From Lasiosphaeris hirsuta (lineage: Eukaryota; Ascomycota; Sordariomycetes; Sordariales; Lasiosphaeriaceae), in contig JAUKUA010000001.1 in assembly GCA_030549175.1 (NCBI GenBank), positions 4,650,001-4,714,000 on the forward strand: 64,000 nt of DNA, read 5' to 3'. Below, piece after piece: positions 49,119-59,415 of the stretch (positions are counted from its first letter, which is position 1; each line of letters begins with the position of its first letter). The notes beneath the pieces were generated by a model that was not told where the DNA came from, searched no databases, and saw only the letters and a list, made by a program, of their open reading frames with translations. Both the position numbers and the translations under genes were made by a program.

Positions 49119-49856
49119 TTACTCTGCTGTCTTGGCCAAAAAGGCCGGATTTTGCTCCATGGTCGCCGAGATGAACCCCCTCAGCGCAGCCCACCGACTG
49201 GACGTTGCTGATGTCTGTGCTACCTGTCCTCCGGCCTGTGTCGCTGACTCGATGCTCCCCGCAGTCTTGGTTGGTACTACCACTACTCCTGGCGCCGCTG
49301 GTGCCGCTGTAGCTGGTGTTGCCGGAGCCGCCTCGGGAACGGCAGTAAGCTGCGCCAAACTCCGCCCAAATCGCTCCATCTCGCCCTTGACGACCCGCTC
49401 CTTGCGCTTAAGTGCCCCCGGCCGCGACCGCAGACTCTTGTGTCGCACCTTGCCCTGCAGCGCCTGCTCGTGGCCCATGACGCCCTGCTCCTTCATCTCC
49501 GTCGAGATGTCATCGAGGACGTCGCCGAGCGACTCGAGTGTGGCGACGAGCTTCTTGGACGGCCGGCGGCGCTTGACGGTGGAGGAGGCCGAGGGGTGAG
49601 TCTTGGCGATGCGCGACACGAAGGACGAGTGCTTGATGGTGCGCTTATCGCGCTTGGTGTTTAGGAAGCCGTCGGGCACCACGGCCTCGGTGCGGTGCAG
49701 CTTGCGAGGGAGCAGGGGGTCGGCAAGGCGGAGGCGTGTCTTCTCGCGTGCGGTGAGGCGCTTATGGCCGGCCACGGTGGGGGCGACGGGAGCCTGGAGA
49801 GATGGTGTTAGTAGGTGATTATGTGCAGGGAAGGAGATATGAGGATTAAATGCCAT
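49119..49856 (-). CDS. slx9: Slx9-like ribosome biogenesis protein
   Basis: Small basic protein, 245 residues. The middle segment LPRKLHRTEAVVPDGFLNTK followed by KRTIKHSSFVSRI, and the end RWAALRGFISATMEQNP, match my memory of fungal Slx9 (pre-40S assembly and export). The family call is moderate because Slx9 is short and weakly conserved. An Ala/Pro/Thr-rich low-complexity stretch occupies about residues 175-220. The first 21 codons are doubtful. They contain CTACTAAC and end in CTCCAG, a textbook branch site and acceptor, so the mature protein may start in an upstream exon and enter at APVAPTVAGHKR. No convincing donor with an ATG was found upstream, so I kept the ORF start. Confidence 0.65.
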   Translation of the reverse strand: MAFNPHISFPAHNHLLTPSLQAPVAPTVAGHKRLTAREKTRLRLADPLLPRKLHRTEAVVPDGFLNTKRDKRTIKHSSFVSRIAKTHPSASSTVKRRRPSKKLVATLESLGDVLDDISTEMKEQGVMGHEQALQGKVRHKSLRSRPGALKRKERVVKGEMERFGRSLAQLTAVPEAAPATPATAAPAAPGVVVVPTKTAGSIESATQAGGQVAQTSATSSRWAALRGFISATMEQNPAFLAKTAE

Positions 49857-50366
49857 TGCTTAGTTTGGGGGCGAGGTAGCTAAGGAGGGGGGGGGAGGGG
49901 GGGTTGGATGGGAAATGGGAAGCAGAATCTCGAAGTCGTTCAATCGAGAAACGCAACGTCCCAAGGTTTGGACTTTTTAGTGGGGCGCTGATCATCGTGG
50001 GGTAGCAGAATTGCTCACCGCCTTCGAGCCTAGCGCGAGCTTTAGATCAGCGACGGCATGCCAAGATCAGCCGCTGCACAAGTTCTTTTTTCTTTGGCGG
50101 GGTTTTTGGTTCCTCAGCCCTGCGCAGAAACACAGCAACGCTCTCAGTCAGGGTCGGCATTCGGCCTCCGGCATCTCACGGAAGCAGGCGAGCTTCGGAA
50201 CGTGTACTTGAGTGAGTGACGGGATTTTTACTTCGAAACTGGAAAGATTTATGCACTGTGAGCAGTTTCTGAAATACATGCAAAGCAGAGAGGACCTAGT
50301 GGAGATAGAAACGTAATTTCAAGAACCCAACTTCCCATCACAGGCCGACTCCTCCTGCTTCACTAT
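49857..50366. other. Divergent promoter region
   Basis: About 510 bp between divergent slx9-like and uba4 genes, likely a shared promoter. Contains a G-rich tract around 49888-49904. Confidence 0.5.
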
Positions 50367-51885
50367 ATGTCCGGTTTCAGCGGCACTCCCGACAGTGAAA
50401 ATATGCAACAAGATATAGCCCAGCAGCCAGAAGCAAAAAGCGTACCTGTTCTTGTCAACAATGGACAAGATGGGCCAAATAATGGGACCAGTGGCGTCGG
50501 TGGTAGCCGTCGCCTCACTGAGGAGGAATTTGACAGGTACTCCCGCCAGATGATTGTTCCCGGCGTGGGGAAGGACGGTGAATCGCCTATTGAACTCCCT
50601 AGCTATCCCCTTCTCCTAGCTAACGCATGTAGGCCAACTGAGACTGATAAATTCGCGCATTCTCATCATCGGGGCTGGTGGCCTTGGATGTCCAGCCGCC
50701 CAGTACGTTGCTGGCGCTGGCGTCGGCACTATCGGCATTGTTGACGGTGATGTGGTTGAGGTATCCAACCTGCACCGCCAGGTCGGACATGTGGCGTCTC
50801 GGATCGGGATGAAGAAAGTCGACAGCCTCATCACGCATCTCAGGGGGTTAAACACGTTGCCTACCTACGTCCCCTACGGCTTCCACATCGGCCCCCAAAA
50901 TGCAGCAGAGATCATCTCACAATACGATCTCGTCATGGATTGTACCGATAACCCGGCCACTCGGTACCTTATTTCCGATATCTGTGTGCTGCTGTGCAAG
51001 CCCCTTGTTTCAGCCGCGTCTGTCCAGAAGTCGGGCCAGCTCATCGTGCTGAACTGCCCGCCCACTCCTCAAGGGAGGGTAGACGGAAAGTACGCGCCAT
51101 GCTACCGATGCTGCTTCAAGAAACCCCCGCCGCCGAGCTCTATGCTCTCCTGCGGCGAAGCGGGCATCGTAGGCCCGGTGGTGGGAATGATGGGTGTGGC
51201 GCAAGCTGGAGAGGCCATCAAGATACTCGTTTCCGCTCTCCACATCCCCTCTCGGGATTTCTCGATACCCCTAGAGAGAAATCTCGCACAGCCAACGCTC
51301 CTAATCTACACGTACGAGCTCGAGAACGCCGTCGGTCCCTACTCCTTCAGGGCTCTCAAGATGGCTGGCCGCAAGAAGAACTGCTTCGCCTGCGGCGAGA
51401 ACTCAACCCTGACGTTGGAGGGCATCCAGTCTGGCACTCCCAATTACGAGCAGTTCTGCAGCCTTCCATCCCCAACCTTTACCCTTCCACCAGACGAGCG
51501 CATTACCGCGTCGGCGTATCACGAGGCGAGGAGTAGGGGTGAGATCCCGAATCATCTTCTCCTTGACACTCGGGAGAAAGAGCACTTTTCCTTTGGAAGC
51601 ATTGACGGCGCCGTGAATATCCCGTTTGGGAGGCTGCTAGCCAAGGCCGCGGCCATCAAGCGCGAGGGCGGCGCCGCGAGCGAATTACTACCCGGAGAAG
51701 TGCTAGGCGTTACCGAGGATACCCCTGTCTTTGTTGTTTGTCGGAGGGGGCTTGATTCGCAAGAGGCTGTGGAAAAGCTCAAGGAGTTAGGTGTAAACAA
51801 TGGAGGGAAAAGGAGAATCGTGGACATCGTTGGGGGCATGAAGGCTTGGAAAGACGATGTTGACCCTACTTTTCCCTGGGTATAG
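50367..51885 (+). CDS. uba4: Uba4/MOCS3: E1-like adenylyltransferase and sulfurtransferase
   Basis: Activates the ubiquitin-like sulfur carriers Urm1 (tRNA thiolation, urmylation) and, in fungi that make molybdopterin, the MoaD-type carrier (Aspergillus CnxF). Exons 50367-50577 and 50633-51885; the 55-nt intron has CTAAC branch and TGTAG acceptor; 487 residues. The E1 domain shows RYSRQMIVPGVG, IIGAGGLGCPAAQYVAGAG, DGDVVEVSNLHRQ and MDCTDNPATRYL. The paired zinc cysteines are CYRC and CFAC, with SCGEAGIVGPVVGMMG between them. The C-terminal rhodanese domain ends with the persulfide-loop cysteine in VVCRRGLDSQ (Cys440) and IVGGMKAW. Both catalytic halves are intact. It is divergent from the slx9-like gene. 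Confidence 0.95.
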
Positions 51886-52235
51886 ATATAAATAGAGATA
51901 AGGCAGAATACCAGCAGGCTCGGGGGCGTCTTTATCACGAACACAGATCTTTCGAATGCTCGTTGCCACCGGAAATAATACTTCTTAGGTTGACAAGCAA
52001 CATGAGATATGTCAAGGAGAGACTGTCCATTTTTCGCTTGGGCGATTCCTTGCCAACTATGGTACAATGTGAGAGTCTCTGAACGCCGTCGGGAAATAGC
52101 AAAATAACTACCGAACCGAGGAACTACCAGTGAGTATCGAAATTGCTGGTAAAGTAGGCGTGCACGCATGTCGGCCCCCTGACTCAGTTTTGTTTTAGAG
52201 TCCCTCATCGAAACATCTAGCTTCAGGTAGGCTGC
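51886..52235. other. Convergent 3' spacer
   Basis: AT-richer sequence between the uba4 and pam17 stop codons. No ORF. Confidence 0.5.
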
Positions 52236-53127
52236 TCATAAGAAGTTAGATCGCTTCTTGATATAAGCCCTCTGATCCTTAAGCCACTGCCGATAACCAG
52301 CGACGCTGGAGATCTTCTCGCCGTAGAAGTCGGGAACTTGGAGCACGGTCAGCCAGAACTTCACATCAAACAGCCTTACAGCGAGGCGCTCAGTCCTACT
52401 TACCTGGATTATTCATGGAGCTCAACGTGGGGTCAACGCGATGCTTCTTGATGCGCACAAAGAACTGGCTCTCCTTGACCGCCATCTGGCCCTTAAACTT
52501 GCCCTTCATCGCATTGAAGATGACAGTGCCCATGATAGGCCCCACCAGCCAGCCCAGCGCCGCGCAGCTAAAAGTGACCAAGCCCATTGTCACCATCGGG
52601 TCCAGTGGTACGTTGCCCACGATACTGTCGCCCAGCGATGTTCCGAGCAAGATGGCACCGCTTGTGCCGCCCGCGAGCGCGATGACGACGCCAAACACCT
52701 GTTGGAGCCTCCGCCGGGTCTTGCGCAACTTGAAGAATGTGTTCCAGTCCAGCGGCTCCTGCCCCGGATGGGATGCCACCTGGGCGGATGCCGCAGCTTC
52801 AGCCGCGCTAGCGTCGACCTCAGCATCGGTGCGCGGCCTGGCGCTGTTGGAGGAGGCGTTGCGCCGCGGAGGCTGGGTGCGAACGCGGAGGGTGAGCGTA
52901 AACGGCGAGGGCGAGGGCGTAGGCGAGGCCGCCGTCGAGAGGGCGCGGATACAGGTAGCCTGACGGGTGGGCGACGGCTTAGAGGGTCTTGATGGCTTGG
53001 AGCCCATCGAGAAGGGGGAGATGATGGCGGTCGAGTAGGGGCAGGCGCTGCCGCGGAAAAGGACGGGCGGGAGGGCGACAGAGCGACCCACGCCGCTGCG
53101 GATCATTGTTGCCGTCGAGGTCAACAT
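52236..53127 (-). CDS. pam17: Pam17, presequence-translocase-associated motor subunit
   Basis: Inner mitochondrial membrane protein that helps organise the TIM23 import motor (Pam16/Pam18 module). Exons in coding order: 53127-52404 and 52336-52236; the 67-nt intron has donor GTAAGT and joins NNP-VPDFYGEKISSVAGYRQW; 274 residues. The N-terminal 90 residues are Arg/Ser-rich and free of acids, as expected of a mitochondrial presequence. The core LDWNTFFKLRKTRRR leads into two membrane segments (VFGVVIALAGGTSGAILLG and VTFSCAALGWLVGPIMGT). The matrix-side end YGEKISSVAGYRQWLKDQ is the strongest family marker. An alternative start is the Met at 53106. Confidence 0.93.
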
Positions 53128-53340
53128 CGTCTCCGGAGCGCTGTTGCTAAGTTGCGCCGTGCAATGATCAAGAATGTAAAACTAGATAAAACGAATGGGT
53201 GGAGTGGAGAGGGGTGTAATATTTTGTTGTGGTGAAATAGAGCTCACCAAGTCCAAATGGGTTTCATCGGCCAGCGCTTGGAGGTTGAGGGTTGAGCTTG
53301 CCTGCGTGAGCGCGGGGAGTGAGGTGCAGGTTGCCCACAA

Positions 53341-53383
53341 GTAAATTGTTAGCCCCTACCCCCGGTTAGGCTTAGCGGGTTCC
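53341..53383 (+). repeat. Direct repeat copy 1 (leader of accessory unit)
   Basis: Ends with GTTAGGCTTAGCGGGTTCC, identical to the end of copy 2 about 760 bp downstream. Flanking CAAGTAAATT and, further on, CCTTAGCTTCGAACTTTC also have diverged counterparts there. Confidence 0.8.
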
Positions 53384-54099
53384 AAAGTATCTGTGCTCCT
53401 CCGAAGCCAACCTTAGCTTCGAACTTTCTTCCCACAACAAAGCAGCTTTCTCCCACTCCTTCAACTCGCAATCCCTCTTAACAATGCCGACAAATTCTTC
53501 ATCATGTCGCAGCCACCAGTCCCCCCCGAGAGGAAATCGTCGATTGGTTGCCCATCTTTGTCAAACCCGGGCTCTAGTATTACCACTGGCCCCAAGGTTG
53601 CGGTCATGACCCGGTCGAGCAGCAAGAGGAAGGCCCATCAAATTAATATAGAGGTGCAGCATAATAATCTTGTTAATGGCATCAATACTGCCCGTAACAA
53701 GCTTGCGCCATCATCGTCATTCGATTCCAACTTTTGGTCAAGCAAGGCGAATCTCCTGACCATGGACTCGGAACGGATCGGGTTGTATACCTCAATGTAG
53801 TTCCAGAGATACCATAAATGGGGGGAACCCTTTCGAGGGGGCGATGGGAGGAGGTCGACCAGAAGGCCAGAGAGTGCATTATGGAGAAGGTCGCATTGGC
53901 AACACAAGCGAAAATCGCCATAAGCCAAGCCGAGAAGCTGAAGGATAGGGGGTCTCGTTTCCAAGAAATCCGCACCGCATTTGTCCAACTGTTCAACTCA
54001 TCGAGGCTTGGGTTCGGACTGCAACAAGTATCATCCCAGGGCCGGTGAGAGACCAGCGATCATCGCCATTTTTAGCGTCCTCGACAGTGAGAAGCAGGT
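53384..54099. other. Accessory sequence between the two direct repeats
   Basis: Contains an ATG-started 98-codon frame at 53504-53800 (MSQPPVPPERKSS) and a second short frame from 53818. I recognise neither. They may be fragments of one gene with introns or a decayed relative of the unit downstream. Confidence 0.3.
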
Positions 54100-54143
54100 G
54101 GTCACAAGCAAATTTACCCCTCCAGTTAGGCTTAGCGGGTTCC
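54100..54143 (+). repeat. Direct repeat copy 2 (leader of HNH unit)
   Basis: Shares the 19-nt core at 54125-54143 with copy 1, plus diverged flanks on both sides, giving an imperfect homologous segment of roughly 100 bp. Confidence 0.8.
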
Positions 54144-54273
54144 GAAATCCATGTGACGCCCCACGAGAGAATATCTACCTTGGCTTCAAACTTTTCCTAT
54201 GAGCTCCGACAATTCCTGCATCGTCCTCTCTGCCTCAGAAAGGTGTTGAGAATTTGCCTATCAGCCGTTTACT

Positions 54274-55840
54274 TTGGTCTACTTACCTGTACCTGCCAAT
54301 ACACGTCATTCGTCGACGTTTCGCTGCCCGTCACCGTTGCCGCTACCACCGCCATGTCCAGCGATACCAGCGCCGACCGATCTGCTCGGCCAGTGCACGG
54401 ATTTCCTGACGAGCAATCCAAGTCGGAGCGATCGGAAAATCCTTAAGGCGACGCTCTGTTTCATCAAGCGAAAGCAACCAGAGTTAGGCCGCCAGACCCT
54501 CGGCGGCTTTCTAGACAGCGATCCGCCGAGGGAGAGCTCCAAAGGCATCCTGCCGCTGGATGAGCTTGCCGAACGGCCAGAGCTGATTACGAAGATAGAA
54601 GACAGGATTCGGGTGGAGCTGGGGCACCAAGATTACGGACTCGACGACTATGGTTTTGCAGCTTTACTTATTGCTCCGCTGCAAGTCTTACGATCAGCAA
54701 ATGATCTGTCTTGGAACGGGTGCTTGGCGATAAAGGCTATAAAAGTAGCTCTTGGCAATATTCATGAATTTATCCGCTTATGTATGTTTATCTAACGTTC
54801 TCTTAAGCTCATCTAGCCTGTTATAGTCCTTACACGAGAGGACAAGGCCAAGACTAGTATTATTACGTCTGTATCAGCTTCTACGTCTATGCTAGCTTCT
54901 TCCAGAAAACGTAAGAACACAGCCAAGTCTGTCACTTCGTCCCAAAAACGGCCCAAGAAAGACGGGGATTCTAAGTATATTCCTGGGACGGTTGACGCGA
55001 CTGGTAAGCAGAACCGCTATCAGAACCAAGTTTCACTTCGGCAGGAGTTTGATAGTGGGACGATGTATAATTACGGGTACTACCGATCCAGACGTCTGCC
55101 ATATTATCCCACATTCTACATGTGCACGACCTGAAACACTCTCACGATTCAAGCGATGTCTCTGCGATACGATCACGATAATCTCTTATTGCGATGGAGC
55201 CAGCTTGAGCGGATGGAATAGATGGTTTACAGTACGGCTTGGAGTTTCCGATCAGGCTTGGAACATGATCAGTCCGAACACGCAGCTTCATAGGTGGTGG
55301 GGAAAGGCATACCTTGGGTTCAAGTGCCAAGGTATTCTTCCCGGGCCTACAGATGAGCAACGGCTCGTTCGCCTACAATTTCACTGGTTACCAGGAGCTC
55401 TATCGGGCGTACGAGATGAGATACAGCTAACAAATACCTGGAACATGTGTGAAGGGGTTGTAGCCTTTAGGACTACCGCACGGCCTGTCGCAACAGACGA
55501 CATCTTGGATGTTGTTGTGGCGGCTGAGGACGTTTTCAAGATGAAGCGGGCATTCGACCTTCAATGGGCTTTGATCTAGATCGCCGCTTTAACCGGCGCT
55601 GCCGATGTTGATGACGATGTTATCGATACTGATGACAATAGCGTCCACGACGACGACGACGATGGCGTCCACGACAATACCAGCAAGCTCCCAATTACAT
55701 TGAGTATCCAGGCCACAAGCCCGCTTGAGCAGCAAGATCATTTACTAGCATCGATCCCAGCCAACAACCTAGCTTTGAAGGAGAACAAGCCGCCCATGCC
55801 GGCTTCGAATCCAGTACCCGGAAGTACAGAGGAGACGTAG
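54274..55840 (+). pseudogene. HNH-endonuclease-domain protein gene, broken
   Basis: Member of a fungal HNH_2-type family of unknown role. The order is: helical N-terminal part (KIEDRIRVELGHQDYGLDDY, about 54590), an intron at 54782-54826 (GTATGT, ATAG) joining to LTREDKAKTSII, then a basic linker. Next comes the HNH core RCIITGTTDPDVCHIIPHS (about 55060) and the family marker AWNMISPNTQLHRWWGKAY (about 55260). Lesions: the frame shifts by one base between SLRQEFDSG and GRCIITG near 55050; TAG at 55577-55579 interrupts a frame that otherwise continues with IAALTGAADVDDD to 55840; and no ATG opens the N-terminal frame (an ATG at 54353 is in another frame). So it is most likely inactive. Confidence 0.65.
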
Positions 55841-56148
55841 GAACGTTTGCCGGACTTGGTGGACATGGTTTTTAGGAATCAATTTCTACCATAATTGTAT
55901 ATATGCACGTAACATAACTAGCTAGGCCTAACCCGCTTCACCTTGGCTGGGGGCGAAACTTGCCGTATTACCTATTCTTCTCTCACTTGAGACTGTGTAT
56001 GAATGAGGACGTCAACCGAAGTTAGGGTCGGGGTCTGAACGCGACGGGGAGTGACCAATCAGGGTGGAGCGGCGAGATAAAATGGAGAAGGGCGCTAAAC
56101 CCTGAGTTCTCGATTACAGTTAAAAAAAGGCGAAGTAAAAGTATTGAC
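55841..56148. other. Spacer before the TIR element
   Basis: No ORF. AT-richer at the element boundary. Confidence 0.4.
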
Positions 56149-56203
56149 TTTGATATATATTAAGAGAGCGCGTCACGGCGCACTACCACAACCGTCTTTT
56201 TGC
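56149..56203 (+). repeat. Left terminal inverted repeat
   Basis: Pairs with the right repeat. GCACTACCACAACCGTCTTT is present here, and as its reverse complement on the right. Confidence 0.75.
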
Positions 56204-56250
56204 ACTACCATCTCCACACATAACCCTGGCATAACCCTAGAAACGGCAGA

Positions 56251-57594
56251 TTGATTGATTGATTGATTTGATTTGATTTGATTTGATTTGATTTGATTGA
56301 ATTGAATTTGAATTGAATTTGTTTAACGTCCCGGGTTTTCGCTCTTGGCGACTCGGACGTGCCGGGGCCAAGGGCCCCGACAACGGCTAACTAACGCAAG
56401 GAGATCCTCCTACCGAAATCCTAGCCCAGTACATGCCCTTATTTGCCGTTTGAGGGCCTCACCAACCCTCACAACTCTCCCGCCCGCTAAGGTACATAAA
56501 AACTCCGTAGAGAAAAGCCCTCTTTACTAGGAAAACGTGTTTCAAACTGTCTCGCGGCCATGGGCCGTCGCCCATTCCGCTTCTTCGTCCTCCCCAGGGG
56601 TATTTTCCTCCCCCTTTTCCAGTGCTTCCTTTGCCGCCATGAACACCCCGAACGCGGTCAGCATTTTCTTCGACCTGGACGTTAGTATCCTCGGTGCCCA
56701 CACGCCCGGTGGCAGTGTCTTTGCCAGCGCCTCTGCACTATGCTTGCACTTCAGGAGGTGCCCCGGGGCCTTCGTGAGACTGCACCTACCACAGGTCGCC
56801 TCCCAAGTCCCGAGCTCGTGTCCGAACCGTTCATGGTACGCCTTGAAGTCGCCATGCCCTATTCTTTCCGCTAACAGGGCCGCGAGCCACCTCCTTGGCA
56901 GCCGTAGCTCCCAGGGCCTCCGCTTCCGGACCTTGGTCTCGACGTACCTTCGTTTGCTGGCTTCCCACCAGGCCTGGAAGGCCTGCGTTGGGTTGTAGGT
57001 CCCTGGCTCTGCTGGGGGCGGGCCGTTCGCTCCGCGGGGGTTGTGCTTTCTGGCTCCCCTTGAGCACTCTAACCCGCGCTTGAGGCACCGCGTACACTGC
57101 TGTCCCTCCACCGCGGGGGCGACGCACTTCGTCTTGGCCTTATAGCACCCATCACACGAGGTGCCTGGGGCGCGTGTGCCATCCTTCCGCCTGATCGCTG
57201 CCAGTGGTATCGGCGGAGCCCACCCTTCCTTCTTGACCATGGCCTCCAGGAAGGTCGCCTCGGTTCGGTCCGCCCTCTGGCCCCTACCTTGGGCGGTGGC
57301 TAGCCTGCTGACCACTGGGTGGCTCACCCCGTTTCGCTGGAGGTTCAGGACCCTGGCCGCGTAGTCGTGGGCCTTCTTCTCGAGGACCAAGTGCACCGGT
57401 GGCTGGCCTGCTTCCACGTGGAGGATCGGCCTCGGCGTTGTTTTCCACACTGGGAGCGCGGCCCTAAGGCCCGCGTTGAGGGCCCTCTGTAGGTCCCCTA
57501 CCGAGGGCTCGGTGCCTTTCCACCACGCCTCCGAGGCGTAGGTCATCCTTGGGAGAGCTACTGCTGTTAGGCCCTGTACTGCGAGGTGCGGCGG
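56251..57594 (-). mobile_element. 5'-truncated LINE copy 1 with Zn2Cys6 cluster in its ORF
   Basis: Post-reverse-transcriptase part of a non-LTR retrotransposon on the minus strand. Coding runs from the truncation point (PHLAVQGLTAVALP) through 57546-56542 (334 codons from MTYASEAWWKG), TTPRPILHVEAGQPPVHLVL and ARVLNLQRNGVSHPVV. There follows a CX2CX6CX10CX2CX6C cluster (Cys131 to Cys161, starting CDGCYKAKTKC), then LPRRWLAALLAERIGHGDF and a terminal HERF-CGRC-H-C zinc-knuckle-like motif (about residues 250-280). The 3' end carries an (AATC)n/(AAATC)n tail (plus-strand TTGATTGATT... at 56251-56320). EN and RT domains are absent, as usual for a 5'-truncated insertion. The frame is open throughout. 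Confidence 0.75.
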
Positions 57595-59140
57595 TTGATT
57601 GATTGATGTTTAACGTCCGGGGTTTCCGCCGTTGGCGATTGGGACGGGGGCGAGGCCCCAAGGCTAAAGGAGACTATAGGAGATCCACCTCCCGAAACCC
57701 AAGCCCAAGACATACCCTCTTTGCCGCTAGGAGGTCTCACCTGCCCTCCACAGCTCGCCCACTCAGCTAAGGTACATAAAAACTCCGTAGAGAAAAGCCA
57801 CCTTTAAAGGAAACTAGAGGCTTGTGCCTCTCCGTCTTCCGCGGGTTCGTGAGCCTGTGCCCACGCCCTTTCTTCTTCAATTTGTGGGATATTTTCTTCT
57901 CCCATTGCGCCCTGGTATTTTCTTCTCAGGGCCAGCTTTCCCATGAACTCCCGGAACAGGGTGAGCATCCGCTTGTTACGGAACATGAACTGTAGTGGCG
58001 AGCCGCCCCTCGGGAGGGCTGGCAGGGCTTTGGCATTGAGGGGGCACTTGAAGATGTGCCCCGGCTCTATCCTTAGCCCACAGGCGCACGGCTTCCAGGA
58101 GCCCGGCTCGTGGCCGAACCGCTCGTGGTAGGAGTGGTAGTTGCCATGGCCGGTCCTCTCGGCTATGAGGGTGGCGAACCACTTCCTTGGTAGCTTGAGT
58201 TCCGGTGGGAGCCCTCGCCTGAACCCGACCTTCCAGAAGGCGTAGTTCGCCGGCCTAGCCGTCTCCCACCACTCCTGGCAGGCTGCCTTCATGTTCCACC
58301 GGCCTGGCCCCCCCCCCCCTCCCCCCCGCGGGGTCTCCCCAGCCTACCGGGTGCCTACGCCTTTCCACCCAGACGCAGTCGTGTCCCCCCTTTGACGCAC
58401 CTCTCGCACGGGAGCTCGCCTTTACACTTCCTTTTCCGCCTGTGGCATCTGTCATAGGCTGTGCCTAGGGGCCTCCTTCCTTCACCGATGACGGCCTTCG
58501 GGTGTGTTGGTGGTACCCAGCCCTCTTCCTTAGCCGCCGCCTCCAGCCGCGTGGTCGCGGGGCGCCCCGCTCGGTTCCCCCTCCCCGGGGCTTGGTCGAG
58601 CCTAGCCACTACCGGGTGGCTTATCCCTTGTGCCTTCAGGTTGAGGATCCTGGTGGCATACCTCCTCCTCTTATTCTCGAGGAGCAGGTAGATCGGCGGG
58701 ATCCCGCTTTCGCCATGGAGCACCGGCACGGGGGTCGTACGCCAGTACGGGAGGGCGACGGGAGGGCGGCTCGAGGGCGTCCCTAAGGACACCTTCCAGC
58801 CGCTTCTCCCCCCTCTCTTAGCCGTAACCCTCCGGGCCTTTCCACCACGCCCTGAAAACGGCAGAAAAGGTACATCCAGGAATAATGCCCCTCGTCAAAG
58901 CCCCACACGCAAGCGACACCACTGTAAGGCCAGCTTGCGTGCCAATCCCACCACCTGTGCGTTTCAATTGAGCTGCAATTGCGCGCCCTGCAGCCAGCCA
59001 GCCGGAGGTTATCCTGCCAGAGATCCATATAGCCAGCCCACGGCCGAGCAGCGGAATCGCTGCGCGCGGTCGGAGCGCTGTGGGCAAGTCGAGAGGAGGT
59101 GGCAGTAGAGGCGGCAGGGCCAGTGACAAAGCCAGGGGTG
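57595..59140 (-). mobile_element. 5'-truncated LINE copy 2, related to copy 1, frame-broken
   Basis: Same element type and orientation. Its (AATC)n tail (57595-57608) abuts the truncation point of copy 1, and its 3' UTR shares with copy 1 a roughly 30-base identical stretch (57769-57799 versus 56489-56519). Coding parallels: RAWWKG (about 58850), TTPVPVLHGESGIPPIYLLL, LNLKAQGISHPVV, a cysteine cluster DRCHRRKRKCKGELPCERC, LPRKWFATLIAERTGHGNY and HERFGHEPGSWKP. In the cluster the first Cys reads Tyr, and a G-run indel shifts the frame before the last Cys (VKGGHDC in the +1 frame). A 12-C tract at 58308 causes another shift. Protein identity to copy 1 is moderate, so these are different subfamilies. 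The 5' boundary is approximate. Confidence 0.7.
58308..58319. repeat. Poly-C tract, 12 nt
   Basis: Twelve C, one T, then seven C, inside LINE copy 2 at a frame change. Confidence 0.85.
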
Positions 59141-59186
59141 CATACTTATATTGTTGATGGAGCTTTTATTGCGTTTTTGATGATTT

Positions 59187-59204
59187 CAGCGATTTAAATC
59201 GCTG
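59187..59204. repeat. 18-bp perfect palindrome
   Basis: CAGCGATTTAAATCGCTG reads the same on both strands. It lies in the right flank of the TIR element. Confidence 0.9.
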
Positions 59205-59230
59205 TAATAGTGTTGAATTGACTGGATTCG

Positions 59231-59260
59231 ATTGACTGCAATTGACTGCAATTGACTGCG
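59231..59260. repeat. 10-bp tandem repeat, 3 copies
   Basis: ATTGACTGCA twice, then ATTGACTGCG. Confidence 0.9.
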
Positions 59261-59306
59261 ATCGGGTGCGACCGTGTGTGGCCTTCACCGCCTTTTTTAC
59301 TGATGG

Positions 59307-59371
59307 CCGTTGACGGCCTTTGACAGCCTTGACGGCCTTGACAGCCTTGAAGCCTTGACGGGCCTGGCCAC
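59307..59371. repeat. ~9-bp minisatellite (CCTTGACGG/CCTTGACAG)
   Basis: Six or seven units alternating CCTTGACGG and CCTTGACAG with small length changes. Inside the TIR element. Confidence 0.85.
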
Positions 59372-59415
59372 TTGTGGCCCAAAGGCGGTAAGAGGGTGGG
59401 TGGATGTACAGTAGT

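Noticed and set aside
54100..55920. HNH unit as a DNA transposon with its own TIRs (GTTAGGCTTAGCGGGTT versus TAGGCCTAACCCGCTT at 55922)
   Set aside because: The inverted match is too short and needs gaps. No target duplication found.
56221..56242. Two TAACCC motifs resembling telomere repeats
   Set aside because: Only two imperfect copies, interrupted, inside a transposon flank.
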